This document shows, one piece after another, positions 1-10,126 of a stretch of 64,000 bases of DNA; the first letter of the stretch is position 1, and the number at the start of each line of letters is the position of its first letter. The notes below the pieces were generated by a model. That model ran no database searches and was not told the origin of the DNA. It was given only the letters and a program-made list of their open reading frames with translations. The translations under genes were made by a program, and so were the position numbers. This DNA comes from Parahaliea mediterranea (lineage in GTDB: Bacteria; Pseudomonadota; Gammaproteobacteria; Pseudomonadales; Halieaceae): positions 603,403-667,402 of the forward strand of contig NZ_QEWO01000003.1 in NCBI RefSeq assembly GCF_003402235.1. The letters are read 5' to 3'.

Positions 1-409
1 TCACCGTACTCACATCCAGGTTGCGGTAGTGAAAATAGCGCTCCAGCTCCGGCATGTGCCGGGCCAGAAAGCGCCGATCCTGGCAGATACTGTTGCCGCA
101 CATGGGCGAAGCACCGGCCGGCACCCACTGGCGCAGGAAGTCGATGGTCTGCCGGCAGGCCCCCGCTTCGTCGATCTGGCTGGCGCGCACCCGCGCCACC
201 AGCCCCGAGGCATTGTGGTGGGTGGTGTTCCACTCATCCATGCCCGCAAGGCGTTCTTCACTCTGCTGCAGCGCCAACACTGGCCCCTCGGCCAGGGTGT
301 TGAGGTCGCTGTCGGTAACAATGGTGGCGATTTCAATTACTGCATCGCGATCGGGATCAAGGCCGGTCATCTCCAGGTCGATCCAGATCAGGTTGGAGGG
401 ATTCTGCAT
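1..409 (-). CDS. orn: Oligoribonuclease (partial, C-terminus beyond window)
   Basis: DEDDh-family 3'-5' exonuclease that degrades 2-5 nt RNA fragments (including pGpG from c-di-GMP turnover) in the cytoplasm. About 136 N-terminal residues are visible. The opening [19 protein letters not shown] carries the first catalytic Asp/Glu pair (D11, E13), and the run WNTTHH further in is typical of Orn. The full protein is about 180 residues, so the third and fourth catalytic motifs lie outside the window. It diverges from rsgA across an 89-base gap, the same orn-rsgA neighbourhood seen in many gammaproteobacteria. Identification is firm; only completeness is unknown. Confidence 0.95.
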   Translation of the reverse strand, partial: MQNPSNLIWIDLEMTGLDPDRDAVIEIATIVTDSDLNTLAEGPVLALQQSEERLAGMDEWNTTHHNASGLVARVRASQIDEAGACRQTIDFLRQWVPAGASPMCGNSICQDRRFLARHMPELERYFHYRNLDVSTV

Positions 410-498
410 ACCTGACTCCCCTGACTTTGGCGCCAGTTTAACAAAACACCAAGCGAATACTATTTGCGCGGCCCCGGCCAGCCGCCAATAATGCCGCC

Positions 499-1515
499 AT
501 GAGCAAACGCAAACTCACCCGGCGCCAGGCCTGGCGAGTCAATAAAATCCAGCAGGAACGGGCCGAGAGGGCCAAGCGCCGCGATGCCAGCGCCGAGGAC
601 AGCCTGCAGGGCGGGAGCCTGGGCACCGAGCAGCAAGGCCTGGTGGTGGCCCACTTCGGTACCCAGGTGGAAGTGGAATCCGCCGCTGGCGAGCGCCGTC
701 GCTGCCACCTGCGCGCCAACCTTGGCAGCCTGGTGACCGGCGACCGGGTCATCTGGTGCGAGGGCGACCCCACCGGGGTTGTCGTCGCCCAACTGGAACG
801 CGAAAGCGAACTGCTAAGGCCAGACAACTTTGGCCAGTTGAAGCCGGTGGCCGCCAATATCGACCGCATTTTTGTGGTAATTGCCGCCCGGCCGGAGCCC
901 CACGCCAACCTGATCGACCGCTACCTGGTGGCCAGCGAAGTGGTGGGCATTGAGCCGGTGCTGGTGCTGAACAAGGTGGATTTGCTGGACGCTGATGCCG
1001 CACTGGCGGGCCAGCTCGACACCCTGCTGGCTCCCTATGCCCGCCTGGGTTACCCGCTGTTGCGGGTCAGCGCCCGCGCCGGCGGCACCGACGCCCTGCA
1101 GGCGGCGCTGAGCCAGCGCACCAGCATTTTCGTCGGCCAGTCCGGTGTGGGGAAGTCATCCCTGGTGAACAACCTGCTGCCCGGACTCGACCTGCGCGTG
1201 GGCGCCCTGTCGGAGCTGACCCACAAAGGCACCCACACCACCACCACCGCCCAGCTGTTTCACCTGCCCTGCGGCGGCAGCCTGATCGACTCCCCCGGCA
1301 TCCGCGAATTCGGCCTGTGGCACATGGAGCGGGGCCAGGTGGAGCAGGGGTTTCGCGAATTTCGCCCCCACCTGGGCCACTGCCGCTTCCGGGACTGCCA
1401 GCACCAGCAGGAACCGGGTTGCGCCATTCTCGATGCGGCACAGGCCGGCAGCATCAGCCCGGCGCGACTGGAGAGTTACCGCAGGATTATTGCCAGCCTG
1501 GAACCGGACCGCTAG
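499..1515 (+). CDS. rsgA: Small ribosomal subunit biogenesis GTPase RsgA
   Basis: Circularly permuted GTPase that acts late in 30S subunit maturation. The 338-residue protein has the expected order: an OB-fold (about residues 45-110), then the G4 motif NKVD (about 157), the P-loop GQSGVGKSS (about 213), the switch/G3 motif DSPG (about 264), and a C-terminal zinc knuckle of Cys/His residues (about 295-308, CRFRDC...GC). Length matches the family. It converges on psd with only six bases between stop codons; a 6-bp hairpin (GCGCAA/TTGCGC, 1515-1530) lies across both ends but has no T-run. Confidence 0.97.
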   Translation: MSKRKLTRRQAWRVNKIQQERAERAKRRDASAEDSLQGGSLGTEQQGLVVAHFGTQVEVESAAGERRRCHLRANLGSLVTGDRVIWCEGDPTGVVVAQLERESELLRPDNFGQLKPVAANIDRIFVVIAARPEPHANLIDRYLVASEVVGIEPVLVLNKVDLLDADAALAGQLDTLLAPYARLGYPLLRVSARAGGTDALQAALSQRTSIFVGQSGVGKSSLVNNLLPGLDLRVGALSELTHKGTHTTTTAQLFHLPCGGSLIDSPGIREFGLWHMERGQVEQGFREFRPHLGHCRFRDCQHQQEPGCAILDAAQAGSISPARLESYRRIIASLEPDR

Positions 1516-1521
1516 CGCAAG

Positions 1522-2364
1522 CTATTGCGCCAGCGCCTCGCCGAGCCGGGTCGGGGTGCCGGCGGTGAAGTGATTGAGCCAGTCGGGCGCACCTTCCGGC
1601 AGCAGCAGGATCACTGTCGAGCCCAGCTTGAAGCGTCCCATTTCCTGCCCCTTGGCCAGCTCCACCGCGTCCGGCGCTGCCTGGTAGTTGGCCTGCACCA
1701 TCTGTCGCGGGGGCGGTGCCACCTGGCCGGACCACACGGTTTCGATACCCGCCACGATCATGGCCCCCACCAGCACCATCGCCACCGGCCCGTATTGGGT
1801 ATCGAAGTAGCACACCAGGCGCTCGTTACGGGCAAACAACCGATCGACATTCTCCGCCGTTACATTGTTGACGGAGTACAGGTCACCTGGAATGTAACAG
1901 CTGGAAGTCAGGCGCCCCGCCACCGGCATGTGTACGCGATGATAGTCACGGGGCGAAAGATAGATGGTGGCAAAGCGCCCGTTGCGAAACTGGGCCACCC
2001 GCGCGGCATCCCCGCCGAGCAAGGCCCAGGTGGAGTAATGACGGCCCTTGGCCTGAAAGATGCTGTGTTCGTTGATAGTGCCCAACTGGCTGATGGCGCC
2101 GTCCGCCGGACACACCAACGGTGCGTCGTCGATGGGGCGCACACCATCGCGCAGGGCCCGGGTAAAAAACGCGTTGAAATTACCGTAGCGCGTGGGGTCG
2201 GGCTCGGCGGCCTCGCTCATGTCCACGCCAAAATGGGCGATGAAACGGCGAATGACCCAGTTCTTCAGCCACAGGGGCGAGCGCCGCTCCGCCAGCCAGC
2301 CGGTGAAGCGCGACAACAGATGCTGGGGAACAATGTGCTGCAGGGCAATAAACAGGGAATCCAT
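1522..2364 (-). CDS. psd: Phosphatidylserine decarboxylase proenzyme
   Basis: Makes phosphatidylethanolamine from phosphatidylserine at the inner membrane. The 280-residue proenzyme has the self-cleavage motif LGST about 32 residues from the C-terminus; the Ser of this motif becomes the pyruvoyl cofactor, giving the usual large beta and small alpha chains. The HMPV and DLYSVN stretches are also typical. Length is normal for the proteobacterial type I enzyme. The neighbourhood orn-rsgA-psd is conserved in gammaproteobacteria. Confidence 0.97.
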   Translation of the reverse strand: MDSLFIALQHIVPQHLLSRFTGWLAERRSPLWLKNWVIRRFIAHFGVDMSEAAEPDPTRYGNFNAFFTRALRDGVRPIDDAPLVCPADGAISQLGTINEHSIFQAKGRHYSTWALLGGDAARVAQFRNGRFATIYLSPRDYHRVHMPVAGRLTSSCYIPGDLYSVNNVTAENVDRLFARNERLVCYFDTQYGPVAMVLVGAMIVAGIETVWSGQVAPPPRQMVQANYQAAPDAVELAKGQEMGRFKLGSTVILLLPEGAPDWLNHFTAGTPTRLGEALAQ

Positions 2365-2458
2365 GGCGCGTGGGGCGTCCTTGTACAGATGGTTGTTATT
2401 GGGCGGCCACGGCCGCGGGCGCTAGTGTAGCACCCGGGCCGCGCCAGGGGGCCGACGG

Positions 2459-3895
2459 CTAGAGGTTCTCCTCGGCAAAGGCCGCCAGCCGCGAACGCAC
2501 GATGCCATTGACGTGCATGATGCCGGCGTGGGGGTAGGCCTTGCTCTTCTCCACCAGGTAGGTAAGGCCAGAGGTCAGCGGCGAGATGTACTTGTTGTCG
2601 ATCTGGGCCAGATTGCCCAGCACCACAATCTTGGAGTCTGCCCCCACCCGGCTGATCACGCTCTTCAGCTGGAACTGGGTGAGCCCCTGGCTCTCGTCGA
2701 TGATGATGTAGGCGTTGTTGAAGGAGCGCCCGCGCATGAAGTTGAGCGACTTGAACTGGATATTGGCCCGCTCTTTCACGTAATCGATGCTGCCGTGACA
2801 GGATTCGTCGGCGCCGTGGAGGATTTCCAGGTTGTCATCGAAGGCCGCCAGCCAGGGGGCCATTTTTTCCTCCTCGGTACCCGGCAGAAAGCCGATGTCC
2901 TCGGCAATCGGCGGTGTGGAGCGCGCCACGATGAGCTTGTTGTAGCGCTTCTGCTCAAGGATGGCGTGCAGGCCATAGGCCAGCGCCAGCAGGGTCTTGC
3001 CGGAGCCCGCCGGGCCGGTCATCACCGTCATATCGACGTTGTCGTCCTCCAGCAGGGCCATGGCCATGGCCTGTTCCAGGTTGCGCGGGGCCAGGCCCCA
3101 GAAACGGCGGTGCATGAGGTTGTCGCGACTGTCGCAGCGCAGGTACACGTAGTCGCTGTCGATGCGCTTCACAAAGGCCATGAAGTCGTTGTCGTCGAAC
3201 AGGAACATGTTGGGGTAGGCCGCCGGCAGCGATTTGCGCGGTACCCGGTGCAGGGTGCAGTCGCCTTCGCGCAGGGTGTCCACTTCGGAAATACCCGCCC
3301 AGAAGTCCCCCTCCAGGTGCTCGTAGCCCTTGGCCAACAGGTCGATGTCATCCAGCACCCGGTCGCGCCGGTAGTCTTCCACGTGCAGCAGGCCCGAGCC
3401 CTTGGCCTTGATGCGCATGTTGATGTCCTTGGTGACCAGGCACACGAATTCGCTCGGTCGCTCGGCCTGCAGGCGCAGGGCGACATTGATGATGCGGTTG
3501 TCGTTGGCCTGGTCCTGGGTGGCGTCGAGAAAGGGGATTTCGGTGCTGTCGGTCAGCAGCTGGTCGGGGTAGATGGCCAGGGTGCCGAGCAGGCCTTCCA
3601 TCGAACTGCCGGGCACCTCCACTCCGGCCTGGATCTCCTGTGGGGTGGCGGCATCCACCACCTTGTCGATCATCTGGATGGCGATGCGGGCCTCGCGACT
3701 CACAGTCTTGTCGCGGCGATCCTTGATGTGATCCAGCTCCTCCAGCACCGTCATGGGGATCACCACGTGGTGTTCATTAAAGGCGGCGATGGCCGTGGGG
3801 TCGTGCAGCAGGACGTTCGTATCCAGAACGTAGGTCTTCTTGATGACGGGTTTCAGGTTCGATTTTTCTACGCGCAGGGTGGAGCCTGAGTCCAT
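2459..3895 (-). CDS. PhoH family protein with N-terminal PIN domain (YlaK/PhoH2-like)
   Basis: 478 residues. The N-terminal third (about 20-150) is a PIN-like RNase domain starting with the acidic motif VLDTNVLLHDP. The C-terminal half (about 260-465) is a PhoH P-loop ATPase with Walker A GPAGSGKT near residue 290 and a Walker B-like IIIDESQ. PIN-PhoH proteins are proposed RNA helicase/ribonuclease enzymes; the exact role here is not known. The ATG at 3895 is preceded by GAGGAA at good spacing. It is divergent from the RNase II gene across a 425-base gap, so two RNA-acting genes face away from each other. Confidence 0.9.
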   Translation of the reverse strand: MDSGSTLRVEKSNLKPVIKKTYVLDTNVLLHDPTAIAAFNEHHVVIPMTVLEELDHIKDRRDKTVSREARIAIQMIDKVVDAATPQEIQAGVEVPGSSMEGLLGTLAIYPDQLLTDSTEIPFLDATQDQANDNRIINVALRLQAERPSEFVCLVTKDINMRIKAKGSGLLHVEDYRRDRVLDDIDLLAKGYEHLEGDFWAGISEVDTLREGDCTLHRVPRKSLPAAYPNMFLFDDNDFMAFVKRIDSDYVYLRCDSRDNLMHRRFWGLAPRNLEQAMAMALLEDDNVDMTVMTGPAGSGKTLLALAYGLHAILEQKRYNKLIVARSTPPIAEDIGFLPGTEEEKMAPWLAAFDDNLEILHGADESCHGSIDYVKERANIQFKSLNFMRGRSFNNAYIIIDESQGLTQFQLKSVISRVGADSKIVVLGNLAQIDNKYISPLTSGLTYLVEKSKAYPHAGIMHVNGIVRSRLAAFAEENL

Positions 3896-4320
3896 GAAGG
3901 ATTCCTCATACAGAAAGGGCCTGAAGTGGGTGCGGTGGAGGCCGGCGACCGATGCCGGTGTGGGGGTTTACGGGAGGGGTAGAGGGCGTTGCCGGGGCGG
4001 CGCAAGTGGCGATGAGTGAAAGCCAGGCCTTGGGCCGAGGGCCGCCCGAGCAGGAAAAACTCAGGTGACAGTGGTTGGCGCTGTGGGGGCGACTCCGGGC
4101 CGGTTCGGGTGCGGCGGCCGGCCGGGGTCCGGAAATTCTTCAAAAGGCGCTTCCCGGATACTGTGCAGCGACGTTACCCCGATTATTAAACCCGTCGCGC
4201 GCCACTGTCAACGCCGGCGCCGGGCAATTGCCGGGTGCCGATCGCAGTCACTGACAGGGGGCCCCTTTTCCGCTAGGATAGCGCGCTTGTGCACCCACTT
4301 TGTAAGACGCTTTATTCGCA
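3896..4320. other. Intergenic region between phoH-like and rnb genes
   Basis: 425 bases between two divergent genes. The reading frames across it look like compositional artefacts of GC-rich DNA, with Arg/Pro/Gly-rich translations and no family resemblance. It should hold both promoters; an AT-richer patch at 4178-4192 (ATTATTAAACC) and TAGGAT near 4276 are the only promoter-like hints. I see no convincing operator, RNA or repeat. Confidence 0.5.
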
Positions 4321-6318
4321 ATGCTCAATCAGGACTCGCTCGCCCAGCTGAAGGGCCTCAAAACGCAGATGGAGGCCGAGAAAGAGCGGGCCGAGGCGGT
4401 GGTCAAGGGCACCCAGGCCCGCTACGGCTTTGCTGTCCTGGAGGACGGCCGGGAAATCTTCATCCCCCCCGACGAGATGCTCAAGGCCTTTCCCGAGGAT
4501 CGGGTGCAGGTCTGCATCCGCCCGGCCAAAGACAACAAGACCGTCGCCGACATCGAAAAGCTCCTGGACAGCCCGCTGGCCGAGTTCACCGGCCGCTGCG
4601 TGCGCAAGGGCAAGGCCTTTTTTGTGCAGCCCGACCTGCCCCAGCTCAAGCGCTGGCTGTTCATCCCCCCCCACGCCCGCAACGGCGTCAAGGAGGGAGA
4701 CTACGTGCGCTGCGCCATCCTGCGCCACCCGATTCGAGACGGCAAACCCCAGGCCAAGATTCTCACCGTGCTCGGCAATGACGACACTCCGGGGGTCGAG
4801 AACCTCTACTGCATGGCCAAGTACGGCCTGGCCACCGACTGGAGCCAGAGCGCCAAGAAGGACCTGGAAACCTGCCTGGAGGCCGCCAACCCCCTGGCCA
4901 GCGAGGGCCGCCGGGACCTGACGGCCCTGGAGTTCATCTCCATCGACGCCGCCAAGACCCAGGATATCGACGACGCCCTGTACGCCGAGGTCAGCGCCGA
5001 TGGCTGGACCCTCTACGTGGCCATTGCCGACCCCACGGCCTACATTGCGCCCGGCTCCCAACTGCACCGGGACGTGGCCGCCCGCGGCACCTCGGTGTAC
5101 TTCCACGGCGACATTGTGCCGATGCTGCCGGAGGCCCTGTCGCAGGATACCTGCGCCCTGTCCGAGGGCGTCGACCGCCCGGCCCTGGTGTGTCGCATCG
5201 CGGTCAGCGACAGCGGCGAAGTGGGCGAGGCCGAATTCATGGTGGCCACCATCCGCTCCCGGGCCAAGCTGTCCTACTACGCGGTGGATCGCTACCTCAA
5301 CGGCCAGGCCGACGAGCTGATGAGCCACGCCAGCCCGCTGGAGGCCCTGTACCAGGTGTACCGGGCCCTGCGCGCCCGCCGGGAGACCCTGGAACTGGTG
5401 ATGGAAGACCGCCAGGAGTTCCGCTGGGTGCTGGACGACAACAAGCAGATCGACCATATCGAGCCCTACGAAAAGCTGCTGTCGCAGAAACTGGTGGAGG
5501 AGTGCATGGTGGCCACCAACCGCTGCGCCGCCCACTTCCTGGCCGAGCGCGGCGCCCCCGGCCCCTTCGTGCGCCACGCCGGCTTTCGCAGCGACCGCCT
5601 GGACGAAACCCGCAAGTTCCTCGCCATGCACGCCCCGGAAGTGGCCGAGCTGGACCCGGCCACCAAATCCGGCTATCGCACCATCATGCGCGCCCTGGGC
5701 GCCAGTGGCAGCAGCCTGCCCCTGCGCGGCATGGTCAACCGCCTGCTGACCCGGGCCGAGCTCAGCACCGAGCCTGGCCTGCACATGGGCATGGCGCTGG
5801 ACGCCTACACCAATTGCACCTCGCCCCTGCGCAAGTACATGGACTTCCTGGTGCACCTGCAGATCAAGGGCCTGCTGGGTGGCGATGACCCCGCCAGCAC
5901 AGACCCGCAAGACCTGGCACGCCTGCGTGAAAAACTGCAAAACGCCCGCAGCGCCACCACCGAGGCAGAGCGCTGGCTGGCCAGCCGCTACCTGCAAAGG
6001 CTGGTGGACGCCGAACCCGGGCGCAGCTTCCGCGGCACCGTGGCCCACATCAACAGCAGCGGCTTCAGCGTGCGCCTGGACGACAACGGCCTGGAAGGTT
6101 TTGTGGACCTGCGCAAGGACCCGGAAAAGTTCAGCTACGACAAGTGGACCGCCAGCCTCACCAGCACCACCCGCCGCTTCCAACTGGAACAATCGGTGGA
6201 AGTGCACTTCACCGGCGCCGATCCGGAAGCGGGCTTCCTGAGCCTGTTCTCACTGGTGGAAGGTTGCGGCCTGAAGCCGCCGAAAGAGAAGAAGGAAAAA
6301 GACCCCGCCGGGGCCTGA
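4321..6318 (+). CDS. rnb: RNase II/RNase R family 3'-5' exoribonuclease
   Basis: Processive 3'-5' exoribonuclease of mRNA turnover. The 665-residue protein has an N-terminal cold-shock-type OB domain (about 30-85, RYGFAVLEDG), the RNB catalytic domain (about 195-520) with the metal-binding Asp cluster in TQDIDDAL (about 213-220), and a C-terminal S1 domain (about 565-640, FRGTVAHINSSGFSVRL). The length is close to E. coli RNase II (644) and shorter than RNase R, and the Lys-rich tail of RNase R is absent, so I favour RNase II. The symbol is less certain than the family. Confidence 0.92.
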   Translation: MLNQDSLAQLKGLKTQMEAEKERAEAVVKGTQARYGFAVLEDGREIFIPPDEMLKAFPEDRVQVCIRPAKDNKTVADIEKLLDSPLAEFTGRCVRKGKAFFVQPDLPQLKRWLFIPPHARNGVKEGDYVRCAILRHPIRDGKPQAKILTVLGNDDTPGVENLYCMAKYGLATDWSQSAKKDLETCLEAANPLASEGRRDLTALEFISIDAAKTQDIDDALYAEVSADGWTLYVAIADPTAYIAPGSQLHRDVAARGTSVYFHGDIVPMLPEALSQDTCALSEGVDRPALVCRIAVSDSGEVGEAEFMVATIRSRAKLSYYAVDRYLNGQADELMSHASPLEALYQVYRALRARRETLELVMEDRQEFRWVLDDNKQIDHIEPYEKLLSQKLVEECMVATNRCAAHFLAERGAPGPFVRHAGFRSDRLDETRKFLAMHAPEVAELDPATKSGYRTIMRALGASGSSLPLRGMVNRLLTRAELSTEPGLHMGMALDAYTNCTSPLRKYMDFLVHLQIKGLLGGDDPASTDPQDLARLREKLQNARSATTEAERWLASRYLQRLVDAEPGRSFRGTVAHINSSGFSVRLDDNGLEGFVDLRKDPEKFSYDKWTASLTSTTRRFQLEQSVEVHFTGADPEAGFLSLFSLVEGCGLKPPKEKKEKDPAGA

Positions 6319-6346
6319 TGGCCCTGCGGGGCCAGTCGCTGCGCCT

Positions 6347-6667
6347 TTAGCAGGCGCGCAATGGCGCGACGTTGCGCCCTTTGAGGGGCAGGGGCGAGAA
6401 GGGGCCGGCGCACTGTTGCACCCGACCCACCAGGCTAATCATTTCGCTCACCCCCAGCGCCCGCAAAAATTCGCCCATGGCCTGCAGGTCATCTTCCGCC
6501 ACATCCGGCTCTACCCGGCGCAGGGTGTCGATCACCCCCAGTTCGGCGGGGCTGTAGGCGCTCCCATCGTCGCCAAAGATCAGGCGCGTGAAGGTATCCA
6601 CAATCACGATTTCGCTGAGTTCGCCGGGCGGCGCACCGCCACCGCGGCGCAGACTGTCCTGTGCCAT
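6347..6667 (-). CDS. Hypothetical protein
   Basis: 106 residues, acidic in the middle and with no recognised motif. It contains helix-rich stretches such as ELGVIDTLRRVEPDVAEDDLQ. The ATG at 6667 is preceded by GGGGAA at sensible spacing, and codon use (G/C-rich third positions) matches its neighbours, which supports a real gene. It lies convergent to the RNase II gene (28 bases apart) and downstream of asnS on the same strand. No signal peptide or membrane segment. Function unknown. Confidence 0.6.
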   Translation of the reverse strand: MAQDSLRRGGGAPPGELSEIVIVDTFTRLIFGDDGSAYSPAELGVIDTLRRVEPDVAEDDLQAMGEFLRALGVSEMISLVGRVQQCAGPFSPLPLKGRNVAPLRAC

Positions 6668-6798
6668 GCTTACCGTTCCCCGCGCCCCGTAACACGGGCC
6701 GCTGATTATCCTTTTATGTCAGTATGGCCCAGCGGGGCCACCCTTCTGGATAAATTTTAGGCAATATTCACAGGCTTGCTTAAATTTTGTGCAGCACC

Positions 6799-8196
6799 TC
6801 AGAACGCGGCGTTGCCCGGCGTGCGCGGGAAGGGGATGGCGTCGCGCACGTTTTCCATGCCCGTCACGTAGTTGAGCAGGCGCTCGAAGCCCAGGCCAAA
6901 ACCGGCGTGGGGCACGGTACCGTAGCGGCGCAGGTCGCGGTACCACCACAGTTCTTCGCGCAGGTGCTCATCCATGCGTGAATCCAGCACATCAAGGCGC
7001 TCTTCGCGCTGGCTGCCGCCGATGATTTCGCCAATACCGGGGGCCAGCACATCCATGGCCGCCACGGTTTTGTCGTCGTCGTTCAGGCGCATGTAAAAGG
7101 CCTTGATATCCTTCGGGTAGTTCATCAGCACCACCGGGCGGCCCACGTGTTTCTCGGCCAGGAAGCGCTCGTGCTCCGAGGCCAGGTCCACGCCCCAGCT
7201 CACCGGAAATTCGAAGGATTCGCCACAGTTTTCCAGGATGCGGATGGCCTCGCTGTATTCCATGCGCTCGAAGCGGTTGTCGATCACGCTGCGCAGGCGC
7301 TCGATCACGGTGTTGTCGATGCGCTGCTGGAAGAAGGCCATGTCGTCCTCGCGCTCCTCCAGCACCCGCTTGAACAGGTACTGCAGCAGGTCCTCGGCAA
7401 GGTTGGCGTTGTCGCTCAGGTTGGCAAAGGCGATTTCCGGCTCCACCATCCAGAACTCCGCCAGGTGGCGGCTGGTATTGGAGTTTTCGGCGCGGAAGGT
7501 GGGGCCGAAGGTATACACCTTGCTCATGGCCAGGCAGTAGGATTCCACCTCCAACTGGCCGGACACGGTGAGAAAGGCGTCACCGCCAAAAAAGTCCTGG
7601 CTGTAGTCCGGCTGGCCGTCGGCGCCCCGGGGCAGGTTGATTGCATCCAGGGTGCTGACCCGGAACAGCTCGCCGGCCCCCTCGCAGTCGCTGCCGGTGA
7701 TGATGGGGGTGTTGATCCAATGGAAGCCGCGCTCGTAGAAGTAGTTGTGAATGGCGTTGGCCAGGGTGGTGCGCACCCGGGTGATGGCGCCGAAGGTGTT
7801 GGTGCGCGGGCGCAGGTGGGCCTGGGTGCGCAGGTATTCAAAGGTGTGGCGCTTTTTGGCAATGGGATAGGACTCGGCATCGTCCACCCAGCCCTGCACG
7901 CTCACGGCGCTGGCCTGGATCTCCACGCTCTGGCCCTTGCCCTGGGATTCCACCAGCTCGCCGATCACACTCACGGCGCAGCCGGTGGAGAGCTTCAGCA
8001 CCTCAGAGGTGTAGTTGTCGAGCGTGTTGGGCACCACCGCCTGGATGGGGTCGAAGCAGGAGCCGTCGTGCACCGCCAGGAAGGAGATGCCCGCCTTGGA
8101 ATCGCGCTTGCTGCGCAGCCAGCCGCGCACCTCCACCGTGGTGCCAACGGCGGCCTCGCCACGCAGTGCGGCGGCAACGGAAACTATCTGTGACAT
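6799..8196 (-). CDS. asnS: Asparagine--tRNA ligase
   Basis: Class IIb aminoacyl-tRNA synthetase that charges tRNA-Asn. The 465-residue protein has the N-terminal OB-fold anticodon-binding domain ([16 protein letters not shown], about residues 22-37), class II motif 2 region ([17 protein letters not shown]) and motif 3 near the C-terminus (GLGFERLL), ending in the AsnRS-typical [11 protein letters not shown]. Length matches bacterial AsnRS (about 466). An inverted repeat TGGCCC/GGGCCA at 6725-6740 lies downstream but lacks a T-run. Confidence 0.98.
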   Translation of the reverse strand: MSQIVSVAAALRGEAAVGTTVEVRGWLRSKRDSKAGISFLAVHDGSCFDPIQAVVPNTLDNYTSEVLKLSTGCAVSVIGELVESQGKGQSVEIQASAVSVQGWVDDAESYPIAKKRHTFEYLRTQAHLRPRTNTFGAITRVRTTLANAIHNYFYERGFHWINTPIITGSDCEGAGELFRVSTLDAINLPRGADGQPDYSQDFFGGDAFLTVSGQLEVESYCLAMSKVYTFGPTFRAENSNTSRHLAEFWMVEPEIAFANLSDNANLAEDLLQYLFKRVLEEREDDMAFFQQRIDNTVIERLRSVIDNRFERMEYSEAIRILENCGESFEFPVSWGVDLASEHERFLAEKHVGRPVVLMNYPKDIKAFYMRLNDDDKTVAAMDVLAPGIGEIIGGSQREERLDVLDSRMDEHLREELWWYRDLRRYGTVPHAGFGLGFERLLNYVTGMENVRDAIPFPRTPGNAAF

Positions 8197-8327
8197 GGGA
8201 CTCTCCAGCGGGGGCTTAACAGGCGCGGAGGATACCGAAACCGCGCCAGTGCCGCCAGCGAGCGGCCTTTGCGAGAGTGGCCTTTGATTGGGGCGCCCGG
8301 CCAGGGGCGCCCGTCAGGGCGCGCCAG

Positions 8328-8882
8328 TCACCGGGCAATGCGGTTGATGGTGGTGCCGTTCAGGTCCAGGTTGCCGAGCACGCCGGCATCGTTGAAGCTC
8401 ATGCCCAGTACCGGCGGTGCATTACTGGTGGTTTCCAGCCGCCCGCGGTCGTCCACCCGCACCTTGGTGACTCCCTCGCTGACACCGATCTTCCAGTTGA
8501 TGGTATTGCGGAAGTCGATCAGGGCCTGCTGATCCATGAACAGCAGCAACTCAACCTTGCGGCCGCCTTCGCTGGTCATGTCGTGGGGGCCGCCCGCCGA
8601 GGCGTAGTAGGCCACCGGCTCGCCCTTGATCAGCAGGGCGCCCTCGCCGTAGCGGCCGCGCTCGCCAAAGCCCATCTCCACCACATCCGGAAACACCAGC
8701 ACGCCGCTGGCGCGGTCGATCAGCTTGTCGATTTCCCTGGCGTGCTGGCGCAGCTTGTCGAGGGCAATTTTGCTCTTGGACTCGATTTCCGTGCGGTCAT
8801 CGGCCTGGGCCAGGCCCGCGCCCAACAGCATGCCCAGCATCAGCGCGCAGGCCGAGCGCCAGTGAATTCCCCGTGTTTTCAT
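8328..8882 (-). CDS. SYLF/Ysc84 lipid-binding domain protein, secreted
   Basis: 184 residues with a signal peptide (hydrophobic residues about 10-25, cleavage after GLAQA). The mature part is a single SYLF (YSC84-like) domain: SGVLVFPDVVEMGFGERGRYGEGALL is the conserved Gly-rich beta core, followed by the typical turn to LLLFMDQQAL. SYLF domains bind phosphoinositides in eukaryotes; the bacterial periplasmic role is not established. It lies between asnS and an SDR gene on the same strand, with 25 bases to the SDR stop. Confidence 0.85.
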   Translation of the reverse strand: MKTRGIHWRSACALMLGMLLGAGLAQADDRTEIESKSKIALDKLRQHAREIDKLIDRASGVLVFPDVVEMGFGERGRYGEGALLIKGEPVAYYASAGGPHDMTSEGGRKVELLLFMDQQALIDFRNTINWKIGVSEGVTKVRVDDRGRLETTSNAPPVLGMSFNDAGVLGNLDLNGTTINRIAR

Positions 8883-8906
8883 CCCGTATTCCCGCTCCCG
8901 TTATGC

Positions 8907-9890
8907 TCAGTCAAAGCTGAAGGTTTGGCCGACCAGCTGCTCTGACAGGCGCCACAGGCGCTGCGCCAGTGCCGGGTCGGTGGCGTAGGATTCTACCCCG
9001 CCGGCGCCGTCCTGGCTCGCAACTTCTGCAATATGGCAATCCTCCAGGTAGCGCCCGCCGTCGCCCGCCAGCGCTGGCGCGGTGGCCGCGTAAACCGAGG
9101 TGGCCGCGCCCTGTGGAATGGTTTTGAACAGACTGCGCGGGCTATCCGCCTGGCCGCCCGAGGCGCTGGCAGCGCGGGAGCGGATGGCCTCGATGTCGGC
9201 CTCGTCCAGGTGGCGGCCAAGCTCGGTCATGATCATGCCCGGGTGCACGGCAAACACCCGCACGCCGTGGGGCGCAAGGCGCTCATCCAGCGCCACACTG
9301 AACAGCACGTTGGCGGTCTTGGATTCGCCGTAGGCCTGCCATTTTTCGTAGTCGCGCTGCTGGTAGTTGGGGTCGTCAAAATGAAAGGCGCCAAAGCGGT
9401 GGCCGGCGGAGCTGAGGTTGACCACCCGCGGCTCGCCACCGGCGGCGGCCGATGCCTGCAGCGCCGGCGCCATCAGGCAGGTAAACAGGAAGTGCCCCAC
9501 ATGGTTGGTACCAAACTGCATCTCAAAGCCCTGGGCGGTGCGCTGCAGGGGGCAGGCCATCACCCCGGCGTTGTTGATCAACAGGTCAACCCGGGGATAC
9601 AGGTCCAGCAGGGTGGCGGCGGCGTTGCGCACCTTGTCGAGGTCGGCCAAATCCAGCAGGGCGCTGTCCAGCTGGCCCGGCAGATCCTGCTGCTCCAGCG
9701 CCGCCACGGCCTTATCCAGCTTGGTGCGGTCGCGGGCCAGCAGCACCACCGTGGCCCCCCGGCTCGCCAGGGCCCGGGCGGTCTCCATGCCAAGGCCGGA
9801 TGATGCACCGGTGATCATGGCCAGCCTGCCACTGAGGTCAGCCCCCGCCAGCACCTCGTCGGTGGTGGATGAAAAACCCAACGCTGCCAT
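8907..9890 (-). CDS. Short-chain dehydrogenase/reductase (retinol dehydrogenase-like)
   Basis: 327-residue NAD(P)-dependent oxidoreductase. The Rossmann motif TGASSGLG is at about residues 27-34, NNAG at about 105, the catalytic Ser in NLSSAG, and the catalytic YxxxK pair in YGESK (about 186-190). Family resemblance is to the long SDRs related to WW-domain oxidoreductase/retinol dehydrogenases, which are common in marine gammaproteobacteria. The substrate cannot be read from sequence. Confidence 0.9.
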   Translation of the reverse strand: MAALGFSSTTDEVLAGADLSGRLAMITGASSGLGMETARALASRGATVVLLARDRTKLDKAVAALEQQDLPGQLDSALLDLADLDKVRNAAATLLDLYPRVDLLINNAGVMACPLQRTAQGFEMQFGTNHVGHFLFTCLMAPALQASAAAGGEPRVVNLSSAGHRFGAFHFDDPNYQQRDYEKWQAYGESKTANVLFSVALDERLAPHGVRVFAVHPGMIMTELGRHLDEADIEAIRSRAASASGGQADSPRSLFKTIPQGAATSVYAATAPALAGDGGRYLEDCHIAEVASQDGAGGVESYATDPALAQRLWRLSEQLVGQTFSFD

Positions 9891-10126
9891 TCCCCGCTCC
9901 TTCTATTATTTGTCGACGGTGAGATTGTGTCAGAGAATCAGGGTAGCCGCTAAACCGCCCGGGGCTCAACACAGCGGCCGGGCCAAGGCGGTTCTGCCGC
10001 CGCTCGGTGCAATTGGCTGGTACTGTTACCTCGCATTCTTAGCTAGCGGTACGCCATGCACATCGTGGCTATTGGGCACATTCGCGGCACATTCGCGGCA
10101 CGACAGGCCGCTCAACAGGAGTACTT

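Noticed and set aside
1515..1530. Terminator between rsgA and psd
   Set aside because: The 6-bp stem has no T-run on either strand and overlaps both stop codons; too weak to call.
4065..4781. Open frame overlapping the RNase II start
   Set aside because: Arg/Gly/Pro-rich translation out of frame with the clear RNase II gene; a compositional shadow.
10079..10100. 11-bp direct duplication as a regulatory site
   Set aside because: Only two copies, no symmetry and no known operator match.
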